61,997 bases of DNA, taken from Gammaproteobacteria bacterium. GTDB taxonomy: Bacteria; Pseudomonadota; Gammaproteobacteria; Chromatiales; Chromatiaceae. Within the stretch, counting starts at the first letter, position 1, and each line of letters starts with the position of its first letter. The translations under genes and the position numbers were made by a program. The stretch is from positions 1 to 61,997 of the forward strand of contig JAHJDE010000081.1 in NCBI GenBank assembly GCA_018812525.1, given 5' to 3'. The notes under the pieces were generated by a model. That model did not search any database. It had not been told where the DNA came from and worked only from the letters and a program-made list of their open reading frames with translations. Shown one piece after another: positions 25,829 through 34,782 of this stretch.

Positions 25829-26803
25829 TTAATCGTCTTTCTTGTTCGCAGCCACTTGCTGACTCACCCACTCATAAGTGGTACGCAAACCTTCGATTAG
25901 AGGCTTGCTCGGACGCCACCCCAGTTTATGTTCTATTAGACGATTATCCGAATTACGACCTCGCACACCGAGCGGGCCATCGATATGCTTAATTGCGATC
26001 TTTTTGCCGGAAATACCGATAATCATCTCTGCCAGTTGGTTAATAGTGACCATCTCGTCCGAGCCAATATTGACCGGACCTATCCAATCCGAACGGGTCA
26101 GTCGACAAGTAGCTTCAAGACACTCGTCTACATACATGAAGGAGCGAGTTTGCTTTCCATCACCCCAGATTTCGATTTCACCGCCATCCTTGGCCGAAGC
26201 CACTTTGCGGCAGAGCGCGGCGGGGGCCTTCTCTCGACCGTCAAACCAAGAACCCTCGGGGCCAAAGATATTGTGATAGCGAGCAACACGTGCCTCAATA
26301 CCATGGTTTCGCGCAAAGGCAAGATAAAGTCGCTCGGAAAAGAGTTTCTCCCAGCCGTATTCGCTATCAGGCTGGGCGGGGTAGGCCGAATCTTCTGCGC
26401 AATTAGGATTATCCGGATCCAACTGGTTAAACTCAGGGTACATGCAAGCCGAGGATGAATAAAATATCCGTTTATTGTTGCGCTTTCGGCAGGCATCGAG
26501 CACATTTAGATTAATCGTGGCTGAGTTGTGCATAATGTCCGCATCATGGATGCCGACAAAAACAAAGCCGGCACCACCCATGTCAGCAGCAAACTGATAG
26601 ATTTCATCGAAACGCTGGTCTATTGCACTACGGCATACGTGAGGATCACGCAGATCGCCAATAAGAAAGTCATCCGCCTCCGTTTCTGTATATCTCGGGT
26701 ATTTCAGGTCGATCCCACGCACCCAGAGTCCTTCTCGTTTTAGCCGTTTCACCATGTGTGAACCAATAAAGCCACCAGCGCCACATACCAATGCTTTTTT
26801 CAT
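25829..26803 (-). CDS. GDP-mannose 3,5-epimerase-like SDR enzyme
   Basis: A 324-residue extended SDR. GAGGFIGSH (8-16) binds NAD; FAADMGGAGFVFVGIHDADI and INLNVLDACRKRNNKRIFYSSSACMYPEF closely follow the pattern of GDP-mannose 3,5-epimerase, including the catalytic YGWEK (Tyr-x3-Lys) and FGPEGSWFDGREKAPAALCRK. GME converts GDP-D-mannose to GDP-L-galactose (and gulose). manB and manC in the same operon would supply GDP-mannose, giving a complete route. Other NDP-sugar epimerases of the family remain possible. Confidence 0.8.
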   Translation of the reverse strand: MKKALVCGAGGFIGSHMVKRLKREGLWVRGIDLKYPRYTETEADDFLIGDLRDPHVCRSAIDQRFDEIYQFAADMGGAGFVFVGIHDADIMHNSATINLNVLDACRKRNNKRIFYSSSACMYPEFNQLDPDNPNCAEDSAYPAQPDSEYGWEKLFSERLYLAFARNHGIEARVARYHNIFGPEGSWFDGREKAPAALCRKVASAKDGGEIEIWGDGKQTRSFMYVDECLEATCRLTRSDWIGPVNIGSDEMVTINQLAEMIIGISGKKIAIKHIDGPLGVRGRNSDNRLIEHKLGWRPSKPLIEGLRTTYEWVSQQVAANKKDD

Positions 26804-26835
26804 AGTTACCCTTTCCTGAATTTATGATTATTTAA

Positions 26836-26952
26836 CTAGAAACCTTTCCCGTTGACCATAGGGCTATCGCGCACCTTTTGAACACGGTGAACCTCTACCC
26901 AATCTGGGGTGATATAAGGCCGGATACGACATTCGATGACTGCCCAAGTCAT
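26836..26952 (-). CDS. Possible 38-residue protein overlapping kpsT stop
   Basis: The frame starts with an ATG that overlaps the kpsT stop (ATGA at 26952-26949) and reads [20 protein letters not shown], ending NGKGF. Such coupling is shared by most true gene pairs in this operon, which supports translation, but 38 residues without a known motif could equally be a gene remnant. It leaves 33 bp before the epimerase start. Confidence 0.3.
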   Translation of the reverse strand: MTWAVIECRIRPYITPDWVEVHRVQKVRDSPMVNGKGF

Positions 26953-27602
26953 GATGTTGCCGCTTGATAGATTGCGTAGGCTGCGTCTATATCATCAAAG
27001 ATCTGCATTTTGCCTGCGATTAGTACACCTACGCGGTTGCAGTGGTCGCGAATGTTATGGGCTTCATGTGAGACCATGATCATGGCTCGATCTCTTCGCT
27101 TGTCGAACAACTCGTGCTGACATTTCGCGTGGAAACGTGAATCTCCAACGGATATGATTTCATCAATCAAGAAGCAGTCGAACTCAACAGCCATTGAAAT
27201 AGCAAATGCAAGACGCGCGCGCATGCCTGCGGAGTAGGTTTTGACCGGTTCACGCATATACTTGCCGAGTTCCGTGAAGTCTTTTACATAGGCAACCTTG
27301 TCGCGAAAATCGACGCCATATACGCGGCAGATAAATTTCAGGTTATCAAGCCCTGTTAAGCTGCCCTGAAAGGTGCCACCGAAGGCCAGCGGCCAGGAAA
27401 GGCTCATTCCACGGTGTATATAGCCGCTGGTGGGCCGCTCGGCTCCACTCATCAAGCGAATGAGGGTTGATTTGCCTGCACCATTACGCCCTAGGATTCC
27501 GATTTTTTCTCCTGAGTGGATTGTGAGATCGATGCCATCCAACACTTGATGTCGGCCTGCGTGGGTTGCGTAGACCTTTGTCACATCTCGCAGCTCGATC
27601 AT
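26949..27602 (-). CDS. kpsT: Capsule polysaccharide ABC transporter ATPase
   Basis: A 217-residue ABC ATPase of the KpsT/CtrD/BexA type: Walker [10 protein letters not shown] (38-46), signature [15 protein letters not shown] near 140-154, Walker [14 protein letters not shown], and H-loop VSHEAH. The length (~217) and the ISVGD motif fit capsule rather than O-antigen exporters, which carry a C-terminal binding domain. With KpsM it exports the finished lipid-linked capsule across the inner membrane. Its start overlaps the kpsM stop by four bases. Confidence 0.9.
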   Translation of the reverse strand: MIELRDVTKVYATHAGRHQVLDGIDLTIHSGEKIGILGRNGAGKSTLIRLMSGAERPTSGYIHRGMSLSWPLAFGGTFQGSLTGLDNLKFICRVYGVDFRDKVAYVKDFTELGKYMREPVKTYSAGMRARLAFAISMAVEFDCFLIDEIISVGDSRFHAKCQHELFDKRRDRAMIMVSHEAHNIRDHCNRVGVLIAGKMQIFDDIDAAYAIYQAATS

Positions 27603-28384
27603 TCGGGTTGAACTCTGTGGCCGGCATCGCGTACAAGGGCAAGACCCATATACGTCAGGATAATATTGCTGATAGCAAAGTAGATAGGGTCTTCATGAGT
27701 AATTACAACGCTTCCAAAGAAACCGTGACGTACCATTTCAGTCCCATGCACCATCGGCAGCATCAAAACGGCTTTTTGTGCCACTTTAGGTAACCAATCA
27801 ACCATGAAAACTGCGCCTGACAACGGAAATAGCAGGTATGTCACTATATGCCAGAGACGTTCGAAGGCTTCCGACCGCTCTGACACAACACCCACAATAA
27901 AACCCAGCGCTATAGCGAACCAACTCAAGAGCAACCAACCACCTATTACGATGATAATATCTTGCGGCCAACTCATGGAGCCGATGAAGCAAAAGCCCAA
28001 TGTTAGCGTGATTGCCGAAGCAGATGCACCGATTATTTCAAGCAAGATCCGGGAAATGAAAATATCTATTACTTTGACGTTTCGGTGATACATCAAACTT
28101 AAATTCGGCTCTACGGCCTTAGCACAACGCATGGTCACGTTGCGCCAGAGGAGCACAGACGAATATCCGGTGATGGCGAATGCGACGATGGGAATGTTGG
28201 ATACGGAATGCATTTTGACCGCAGTCCATAGAGCTGCGACCCCGAGGGTAAATAGCATCGGTTCCGCAATAATCCAAAGCACTCCAATATTATGTCGACC
28301 GTAGCGAGTGATGATTTCGCGCAACAACAACGCGCCAATGACACGGCGCTGTATGGCAAAGGACCGGCGCAGGGATGTTTCCAT
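27599..28384 (-). CDS. kpsM: Capsule polysaccharide ABC transporter permease
   Basis: A 261-residue ABC-2-type permease with six predicted membrane segments; start 28384 ([15 protein letters not shown]) is chosen because it overlaps the kpsE stop (TGATG). [25 protein letters not shown] is the conserved cytoplasmic N-terminal motif of KpsM/CtrC proteins. The partner of kpsT; the two form the inner-membrane exporter of group 2 capsules. Confidence 0.9.
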   Translation of the reverse strand: METSLRRSFAIQRRVIGALLLREIITRYGRHNIGVLWIIAEPMLFTLGVAALWTAVKMHSVSNIPIVAFAITGYSSVLLWRNVTMRCAKAVEPNLSLMYHRNVKVIDIFISRILLEIIGASASAITLTLGFCFIGSMSWPQDIIIVIGGWLLLSWFAIALGFIVGVVSERSEAFERLWHIVTYLLFPLSGAVFMVDWLPKVAQKAVLMLPMVHGTEMVRHGFFGSVVITHEDPIYFAISNIILTYMGLALVRDAGHRVQPE

Positions 28385-29535
28385 CAGTCCTGATGTTCCT
28401 TGATGCCGGCAACTAGCATTTCCGCTATTCCCCAAACGACGAGGCCCAGGAGGAAAGTGGCAAGCACGCCGCGTAACCGGCGGGGCTCCGTCGCCGTATC
28501 TGGCAAGCTGGGTTGCACAATCCGTTCAAGATAAAGCTGCTTGCGCACGATCTCATTACGGGCTTGCTCTAGCGTTGCCATGGCGCTGGCTAGTTGCTTG
28601 TCGGCGAATTCCTGTTTGAGAACTAGGCGTTGGTATTCAGTCGCCTTGTCGGCGAGGGATTTTTGTCCGCCGACGACCTTTTCCATTTCCCGTTCAATTT
28701 CACCTTGTAAAGTGACCATGCGTTTTTTGACGGCGGGTATTTGGGGGTTGTCCTTGGTGAAGGCGGTCAATTGCGACAATTGCGCCTTGGTGGCAATCAG
28801 TTCTTCCTGGAGTTTGGCGACCTGTTGCAGTTGCAGGGTGGATTGCTGGCCGGGGTCGATGACGCCCTTCAGGTTGCGATAGTTGGAAAGCTCCAGCGCT
28901 GCGGCGGCGGCTTTGTTTTCGGCATCTTCAACTTCTTTAGAGGCGAAGCGGATCATGTCGCGCCGGCCGCGTTCGTTGAGCTGGTTCACCAGGGCTTCGC
29001 TCATGTCGAGCAGCTCCTGGTTGATCCGCTGGGCGTCTTCGGCGGAGAAGGCGCGGATGGTGATGGTGGTGATGGAGGAGATGGAATCCAGTTGCACCGA
29101 TACCTTGCCCAGGTAATAGCGGTACAGGGCCTCGAAGCTGTTGTCCCAGTCCAAGCCGGCGAAGCGGCTGAAGATGTCGATGTTGCTGTGGGTGAAGACC
29201 TTTCCCAGATGCAACTTCTTGTCCAGCGCCATGAGTGCGTCACGGGAGAGGATGAAATCCTGAACCGTGTAGGAATCATCCTGGGAACGGGAAAAACCGG
29301 CGCCTTTGAGTAGTACGCCTAGCGGCGAGGCCGATTGACGGTCGGGAACGCGCACGATGAAACGGGCTTCGGAGGTGTATACGTCCGAGGCGATTAGGCC
29401 GAAGTAGAGGGCTGAAAGGAGTGTCGGCACAACCACCGTAAACAACAACAGCCGGTTTATCCGTTTGAACTTTTCCTTTAGGCGAGCGACTGGGCCGCTG
29501 ATGGATACTACGGATGTTGTCCTTGAATTAGGCAT
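28384..29535 (-). CDS. kpsE: KpsE/CtrB-type capsule export periplasmic adaptor
   Basis: A 383-residue PCP-3-like protein. The start at 29535 (ATG, MPNSRTTS) is used; a TTG precedes it. An N-terminal membrane segment (~28-50, LLLFTVVVPTLLSALYFGLI) is followed by VYTSEARFIVRVP and DSYTVQDFILSRDAL, hallmarks of KpsE/BexC/CtrB. A long coiled coil (~180-340) and a C-terminal membrane segment (~355-375) complete the fold. It bridges KpsMT to the outer-membrane export channel. Confidence 0.9.
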   Translation of the reverse strand: MPNSRTTSVVSISGPVARLKEKFKRINRLLLFTVVVPTLLSALYFGLIASDVYTSEARFIVRVPDRQSASPLGVLLKGAGFSRSQDDSYTVQDFILSRDALMALDKKLHLGKVFTHSNIDIFSRFAGLDWDNSFEALYRYYLGKVSVQLDSISSITTITIRAFSAEDAQRINQELLDMSEALVNQLNERGRRDMIRFASKEVEDAENKAAAAALELSNYRNLKGVIDPGQQSTLQLQQVAKLQEELIATKAQLSQLTAFTKDNPQIPAVKKRMVTLQGEIEREMEKVVGGQKSLADKATEYQRLVLKQEFADKQLASAMATLEQARNEIVRKQLYLERIVQPSLPDTATEPRRLRGVLATFLLGLVVWGIAEMLVAGIKEHQD

Positions 29536-29559
29536 CAACGGGGGCTTCCCGTTAGGCGC

Positions 29560-29990
29560 ATGGGTTGTGTTAGCGTAGCGTAACCCAACATGCTTGCCGG
29601 CCGCTGTTGGGTTACGGCGCGCTTTGACCTCGTAGGGATATGCGGCGATGCCCTGTTTGCGCGCCTAACCCAACCTACAGGGGATTGTGGTAATTGATTG
29701 TTCCCACGCTCCGGCGTGGGAACACATCTTTGGACGCTGAAGCGTCCAGAACGGACTTGGTAGCGTTGCGTATGCCTTGGCAATTGGCAACTCGCGACGC
29801 TGGAGCGTCGCTGGCGGCATTCCCACGCAGAGCGTGGGAACGATCGGAATTGTTGGGTTACGGCGCGCACCGGCCCTGTCGGGGTATGAAGCGAAGTCAT
29901 GCTTGCGCGCCTAACCCACCTACGGGGGGTTGATTGTTTCCCGCTTTCCGGCGTGGGAACGATCGGAATACCGCCACTGATTTTGGATTG
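29560..29990. repeat. REP-rich intergenic block between kpsE and manB
   Basis: No gene is seen. The block contains GTTGGGTTACGGCGCGC/CCTAACCCAACCTAC-type repeats (29567-29690 and again 29855-29925) and one full copy (about 29694-29858) of a composite palindromic element: GTTCCCACGCTCCGGCGTGG, then GGACGCTGAAGCGTCC, a ~45-bp spacer, GCGACGCTGGAGCGTCGC and TTCCCACGCAGAGCGTGGGA. A partial copy follows at 29932-29968. Long spurious frames through this block arise from the repeats. Confidence 0.85.
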
Positions 29991-29994
29991 GGCA

Positions 29995-31443
29995 TCATTG
30001 GGCGGGCGGGGGTATCGTGTTGCCGGTGGATGCGCTTCGCTTATCCACCCTACGTTGTTCGATTGGCGTCGAGATGATGGCTTCGATTTCGCTGACATGC
30101 CTTGCCACGGCCTGCGGATCGCGCCGGGATTCCACATTGAGGCGCAGCAGGGGTTCGGTGTTGGAGCCCCGGAGATTGAAACGCCAGTCGGCAAATTCCA
30201 GGCTGAGGCCGTCGGTGTTATCCACAAGCGGTGGCTCATGGGGGTTTCCTTCCCGGTAGTGGGCGAGTACGCGGTCGATGGTGGTTGTTACCTCGTCGAC
30301 GCGGAAATTGATTTCACCGCTGCACGGGAAGGTATTGATGCGCTCCCCGACCAACTCCGACAGGGGTTGGCCCGCCCGGCTGATCAGTTCCGCCACCAGC
30401 AGCCAGGGGATCATGCCGCTGTCGCAGTAGGCAAAGTCGCGGAAGTAATGATGGGCGCTCATCTCGCCGCCGTAGATGGCGTTTTCCTGGCGCATGCGTT
30501 CCTTGATGAAGGCGTGACCGGTCTTGCTCTGGATGGGAATGCCGCCGGCGCGTTTGACCCGGTCGATGGTGTTCCAGGTCAGGCGGGGATCGTGGATGAT
30601 CTTTTCACCGGGGTGCTTGGCGAGGAAGGTCTCTGCCAGCAGGCCAACGATGTAGTAGCCCTCGATGAAGGCGCCGGTTTCGTCGTACAGGAAACAGCGG
30701 TCGAAGTCGCCATCCCAGGCGATACCGAGATCGGCGTGGTGCTTTTTCACGGCTTCGGCCGTTGCCGTCCGCATTTCGGGCAACAACGGGTTAGGAACTC
30801 CGTTGGGGAAATGGCCGTCAGGCTCGCCGTTCAACAAGATGAATTCAAAGGGGAGGTGTTTTTCAAGCAGGTGGATTATAGGTCCTGCCGTGCCGTTGCC
30901 CGGATCGGCGACTATTTTGAGGGGCTTGAGGGTTGATCGATCAATGTAGTTCAGCAGATGGGCAATATAGTTTGCTTTGTCTTCGTCTCGGGTCATGCCC
31001 GGTCCGGTTTGGATTTCAATAGAGGCGTGTTGGGCCAGGATGGCTTTTGCACGGCCCCGCAGGGCAAACAATCCGGTGTCGCCGCTGACAGGGCGCGCGC
31101 CTTCGCGCACCAATTTCATGCCGCAATAGCCCTTGGGGTTGTGGCTGGCGGTGATCATGATTCCACCACCAACTCCGGCGGACTGACGGTGGAAGGTTTG
31201 AAAATAGACCTCTTCGGTGCCGCACAGGCCGATGTCGATGACTTGAGATCCGCCAGCCATCAGGCCGGACATTACGGCTTCCGCCAGGACGGGGCTTTCG
31301 AGGCGGGCGTCGTGTCCCACCACGGCAACGCCGGGGTTAATCTGTTCCGAGAAGGCGCAGCCAATCGCCCAGGCGGTGCGTCCGTCCAGCTCATCGGGGA
31401 CTCGGCCCCGGATGTCGTAGGCTTTGAAACAATCGAGGTTCAT
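29995..31443 (-). CDS. manB: Phosphomannomutase/phosphoglucomutase
   Basis: A 482-residue alpha-D-phosphohexomutase. AYDIRGRVPDEL at the N-terminus, the phosphoserine loop ITASHNPKG with Ser100, metal-binding DGDFDR near 235-240, the sugar-binding GGEMSAHHYFRD and the phosphate-binding RGSNTEPLLRLN are all present. It converts mannose-6-P to mannose-1-P for ManC. The last ~20 residues (RRVDKRSASTGNTIPPPAQ) look like an extension created by adjacent repeat DNA rather than conserved enzyme. It lies in the capsule operon between manC and kpsE. Confidence 0.9.
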   Translation of the reverse strand: MNLDCFKAYDIRGRVPDELDGRTAWAIGCAFSEQINPGVAVVGHDARLESPVLAEAVMSGLMAGGSQVIDIGLCGTEEVYFQTFHRQSAGVGGGIMITASHNPKGYCGMKLVREGARPVSGDTGLFALRGRAKAILAQHASIEIQTGPGMTRDEDKANYIAHLLNYIDRSTLKPLKIVADPGNGTAGPIIHLLEKHLPFEFILLNGEPDGHFPNGVPNPLLPEMRTATAEAVKKHHADLGIAWDGDFDRCFLYDETGAFIEGYYIVGLLAETFLAKHPGEKIIHDPRLTWNTIDRVKRAGGIPIQSKTGHAFIKERMRQENAIYGGEMSAHHYFRDFAYCDSGMIPWLLVAELISRAGQPLSELVGERINTFPCSGEINFRVDEVTTTIDRVLAHYREGNPHEPPLVDNTDGLSLEFADWRFNLRGSNTEPLLRLNVESRRDPQAVARHVSEIEAIISTPIEQRRVDKRSASTGNTIPPPAQ

Positions 31444-31444
31444 T

Positions 31445-31592
31445 AGTTAAGCGCCCGTTGGGTTACGGCGCGCACCCGCCTTGTCGGGTTGATTGTTCCC
31501 ACGCTCCGGCGTGGGAACACATCCCTGGACGCTCTAGCGTCCAGAGCGGTCTGGGTTGCATTGCGTATGCCTTGGCCATTGGAAAAGGGGAG
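31445..31592. repeat. Composite REP element, partial copy
   Basis: This intergenic segment starts with the GTTGGGTTACGGCGCGC motif, followed by GTTCCCACGCTCCGGCGTGG and GGACGCTCTAGCGTCC, then a spacer (GCGTATGCCTTGGCCATTGG) shared with the 29694-29858 copy. The second half of the element is missing and the copy ends close to the manC stop. Confidence 0.8.
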
Positions 31593-31611
31593 AGAGGTCC
31601 CCCGCATGGAG

Positions 31612-33129
31612 TCAAGCGCGGCCATAGTGATCTTCGAAGCGGACGATGTCGTCTTCACCGAGATATTCGCCGCTTTGGACCTCGATCATGACGAGATCGA
31701 GCACGCCGGGATTGACCAGCCGATGGGAGTGGCCTGCGGGGATGTAGGTGGATTCGTTGGTGGCGATGAAAAATTCGCTCTTGTCGTTGACTACCCTGGC
31801 CATGCCGCTGACCACGATCCAGTGCTCGCAACGGTGGTGGTGCATCTGCAAACTAAGGCTGGCGCCCGGTTTGACCTCGATACGCTTTATTTTGAAACGG
31901 CTGCCTTCCTCCAGCACGGTGTACGCGCCCCAAGGCCGGTTCACTTTACGATGCAGCTTGTGGGCATCGTGGCCCGATTTCTTTAAGGTGGTGTAGAGGT
32001 GTTTGACATCCTGGGCGTGGTCCTTGTCGGCCACCAGCAGGGCATCGAGGGTGTCAACAATAATCAGGTTATCGACCCCTACGACGCCCACGATCCGGTC
32101 TTCGCTGCGGATATAGCAATTGGTGGCGTCGTGCAGTAGCGCATCGCCCTCGATGCGATTGCCTTGGTCATCCGCTTGCGCAATCTCGCCCAATGCGCGC
32201 CAGGAGCCGATGTCGCTCCAGCCGATGTGGCAGGGGATGACGGCGAGGGTGACTGAAGGCTCCGTGTTCGAATCAGCTTCTCCCCCCTTCACCAACCCTC
32301 TCCCGGTGGGGGAGGGGGTACTGTTTCTGAATTGAGCGGCGGCAACCTTTTCCATTACGGCGTAGTCGATGGAGTTGTCGGGCACTTTGGCGAAGCTATC
32401 GGCATCCAGTTCCAACTGGACGAGGCCCTTGCCTTCAGCCGCCCTGGATTTCGCCATGCAGTCGCGGGTGGCGGCGTAGATCTCAGGGCTGTGCCGTTCC
32501 ATCTGTTGCAGTACGGCCCCGGCCTTGAAGCAGAACATGCCGGAATTCCAGAGGAAGTTGCCGGCTTCAAGGTATTCCCGCGCCTTGTCCAAGGTGGGTT
32601 TTTCGATGAAGCGCAGGACGCTGTTTCCCTCTGCCTCGATGTAGCCATAACCGGTTTCGGGCGCATCGGGGTGGATGCCGAAGGTAACCAGTCTGCCCGT
32701 CTCCGCCAGTTTCTTGGCTTCGATGACGGCGGTGGTGAAGCCCTCCTGGTCTGAAATCAGGTGGTCGGCGGTCAATACCAGCAAAATAGCATCGTCACCG
32801 AATGCCTTTGACGCATATAAGGCCGCGGCGGCTATGGCCGGTGCGGTATTGCGGCCAAAGGGTTCCAATATATAGGAGGTAGCCAGGTTGGTTGCATTGA
32901 CCTTGCGGTATTCGTCCTCGGTCTTGAAGAAGAGTTCGCGGTTGGTCACCGTCAATACTTCTTTTACACCCGGCAACGCGGCGCTACGCAAAAACGCCTT
33001 TTGCAACAGGCTCTGGCCGTCGGGCAGGCGGATGAAGGGCTTGGGGTGCAGTTCCCTGGAGACGGGCCACAAGCGCGATCCCGCTCCACCGCTGAGGATG
33101 GTGGGGATCAGGGTTTTTCCATTTTGCAT
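31612..33129 (-). CDS. manC: Mannose-1-P guanylyltransferase/mannose-6-P isomerase
   Basis: A 505-residue bifunctional enzyme. The start at 33129 has GGAGG 7-8 nt upstream and is preferred over a start 42 nt earlier. The N-terminal pyrophosphorylase has PTILSGGAGSRLWPVSRELHPKPF; the C-terminal cupin isomerase has NRPWGAYTVLEEGSRFKIKR-like and HHHRCEHWIVVSG. It makes GDP-mannose. Unusually, ~25 residues between QFRN and LAVIPCHIGWSDIGSW (STPSPTGRGLVKGGEADSN) are encoded by an inserted palindromic repeat, in frame, next to the substrate-binding IGWSD(I/V)GSW motif, which may impair activity. Confidence 0.9.
   Translation of the reverse strand: MQNGKTLIPTILSGGAGSRLWPVSRELHPKPFIRLPDGQSLLQKAFLRSAALPGVKEVLTVTNRELFFKTEDEYRKVNATNLATSYILEPFGRNTAPAIAAAALYASKAFGDDAILLVLTADHLISDQEGFTTAVIEAKKLAETGRLVTFGIHPDAPETGYGYIEAEGNSVLRFIEKPTLDKAREYLEAGNFLWNSGMFCFKAGAVLQQMERHSPEIYAATRDCMAKSRAAEGKGLVQLELDADSFAKVPDNSIDYAVMEKVAAAQFRNSTPSPTGRGLVKGGEADSNTEPSVTLAVIPCHIGWSDIGSWRALGEIAQADDQGNRIEGDALLHDATNCYIRSEDRIVGVVGVDNLIIVDTLDALLVADKDHAQDVKHLYTTLKKSGHDAHKLHRKVNRPWGAYTVLEEGSRFKIKRIEVKPGASLSLQMHHHRCEHWIVVSGMARVVNDKSEFFIATNESTYIPAGHSHRLVNPGVLDLVMIEVQSGEYLGEDDIVRFEDHYGRA
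32276..32332 (-). repeat. Palindromic repeat inserted in frame within manC
   Basis: A CCCCTTCACCAACCCTCTCCC / GGTGGGGGAGGGGG-type palindrome lies inside manC and adds about 19-25 residues to the protein without breaking its frame. A related C/G-rich palindrome (CCTCTCCCCC..GAGGGAGGGG, near 14674-14704) frameshifts the rfbB remnant. Both are typical of short dispersed repeats that invade coding DNA. Confidence 0.65.
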
Positions 33130-33171
33130 GGGACAACCTCCGTGCAAACTATATGGCGTGACCTTTATCAT

Positions 33172-33525
33172 TCCTTAAGTGTCCTGTTTTGTTACCCAAT
33201 GCCATTGAGTAGAGGCGAATAAATTCGCCCCTACGAAACGCGCACTCAACCCCCGTCCTTTGTGGCGTTAGGAATAACGATACAGGGGCGGAAGTCCAGC
33301 AGTTGTGCATGGTTCCAGAGGTTGCGTTCATGTTCTATAGGTCGAATGACCCATAGAACATGACTGTCTAAAAGCATTACTGTCTCGGGCTATGAACCGT
33401 GGTGCGGCGATTTAGCATTATTTAAAATCGCGGGACGAGCCAAGTTGATAACTTACTTTAACTTGTGGCTGTATATTTATGGGAATGTACAGATACGAAA
33501 TGCTTCAGCAAGAAGGATAATAAAA
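33172..33525. promoter_or_regulatory. Divergent control region between manC and export-lipoprotein operons
   Basis: This ~350-bp gap separates the minus-strand capsule operon from the plus-strand one. It holds a long hairpin at 33328-33363 (16-bp arms with one mismatch around the loop GAAT, half-site CATGTTCTAT), and a shorter GGCGAAT-AA-ATTCGCC dyad at 33214-33229, which resembles a common dispersed repeat. The part at 33415-33500 is AT-rich and probably contains the promoter of the export-lipoprotein gene. The long dyad is a candidate operator for both operons. Confidence 0.5.
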
Positions 33526-34758
33526 TTGGACGATCGCAAGAAAACACCGGTGTTCGTAAATTTACCGCTTCGTGGTTCCACTCGTCGCGGCATTTTGGTC
33601 GCGCTACCGCTGGTTTGCGGGATCTTTGTTTCAGGTTGTACTAGCTTTCTTCCTTCATCCGGCCCTAGTCAGGGTCGGGTTACGAATGGGTCCCATGAGA
33701 GCTTGAATACCGCTATCAAGATGGTGGAGGTGAACGACGCTGTTGCGAGTCGTGTGGTTGCAAGTAAAAACCGGCATCTCTTCTCTGAAACGCTGGGAAG
33801 CAAGGTGTCAATGGGCAATCTTGTGGGTGCGGGCGATATTCTCCAGGTCTCGATCTGGGAGGCTCCGCCCGCATCCCTGTTCGGCGCCACGATGGTGGAC
33901 TCGCGCGCCGGCATCGCCACGGTGGGCGCAACGGTTCTGCCGGAGCAGATGGTCAGCTCCGAGGGGGCAATCAGTATCCCCTTCGCGGGAATGGTTCCCG
34001 CAGCGGGTTTTACCTTACGTCAGATCGAAACAGATATCGTGCGCCGCCTGACGGGGAAGGCCAATCAACCCCAGGTGCTGGTGCGGATGACCAGCGATGC
34101 CTCATCGACCGTCATCATTGTCGGAGAGGTGAGCGCCAGTAAACGCATGCCGCTCACTCCCAAACGGGAACGGTTGCTCGATGCCTTGGCCGCCGCCGGG
34201 GGTGTAACCCAGCCTGTGGGCAAGATGGCGATTCAAGTAACTCGGGCCGGCGATGCCCGGACTCTGCCCCTGGACACCATCATTCGTGACCCCCGCCAGA
34301 ACATCGTTCTCCAGGCCGGGGACATCATTACGGCGATGAACAAGCCCTTGAGCTTTACCGTGCTGGGGGCGGCAGGGAAGAACGAGGAGATCAACATCGA
34401 GGCCCAGGGCATCTCTCTGGCCCAGGCACTGGCCCGATCCGGTGGATTGAACGGTGATAGAGCCGATGCGAAGGGGCTTTTCGTCTTCCGCTTCGAGGAT
34501 GCCTCGGTATTCGAGGAGATGAACGACGACGAATCGGACCAGCGTGCGAGACTGGCGCGCAAGGTGCCGGTGATCTACCGGTTCGACATGAAGGACCCCG
34601 GCATGTTTTTCGTGGCACAACAGTTCCCGGTTCGCCACAAAGATGTGTTGTATGTCTCGACCGCCTCCAGCATCGGCTTTCAACGTTTTCTCAATATCGT
34701 GAATTCCCTGAGCGCCGTCGCGGCAGGTGGGGCTAATGTCATCAGCGTTTCGAACTGA
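33526..34758 (+). CDS. Outer-membrane polysaccharide export lipoprotein (Wza/KpsD family)
   Basis: A 410-residue protein with a TTG start chosen because AGAAGGA lies 8 nt upstream; an ATG at 33445 would add 27 unconvincing residues. A lipoprotein signal (RRGILVALPLVCGIFVSGC) places the lipid-attached Cys at residue 38. The Poly_export and SLBB domains follow: GAGDILQVSIWEAPP, EGAISIPFAGMVPAAG, and VIIVGEVSASKRMPLT. It forms the outer-membrane channel through which KpsE/KpsMT pass the capsule. It heads the plus-strand operon. Confidence 0.85.
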   Translation: MDDRKKTPVFVNLPLRGSTRRGILVALPLVCGIFVSGCTSFLPSSGPSQGRVTNGSHESLNTAIKMVEVNDAVASRVVASKNRHLFSETLGSKVSMGNLVGAGDILQVSIWEAPPASLFGATMVDSRAGIATVGATVLPEQMVSSEGAISIPFAGMVPAAGFTLRQIETDIVRRLTGKANQPQVLVRMTSDASSTVIIVGEVSASKRMPLTPKRERLLDALAAAGGVTQPVGKMAIQVTRAGDARTLPLDTIIRDPRQNIVLQAGDIITAMNKPLSFTVLGAAGKNEEINIEAQGISLAQALARSGGLNGDRADAKGLFVFRFEDASVFEEMNDDESDQRARLARKVPVIYRFDMKDPGMFFVAQQFPVRHKDVLYVSTASSIGFQRFLNIVNSLSAVAAGGANVISVSN

Positions 34759-34782
34759 CATGGGGGACTTCGGGACTGGCTC

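Noticed and set aside
29535-30239. 234-residue minus-strand frame between kpsE and manB
   Set aside because: It is formed by reading through palindromic repeats (repeated PTPERGN and FPRSAWE-like strings) and overlaps the end of manB; not a real protein.
29899-30936. 345-residue plus-strand frame opposite manB
   Set aside because: Antisense shadow of a clear phosphomannomutase and begins in repeat DNA.
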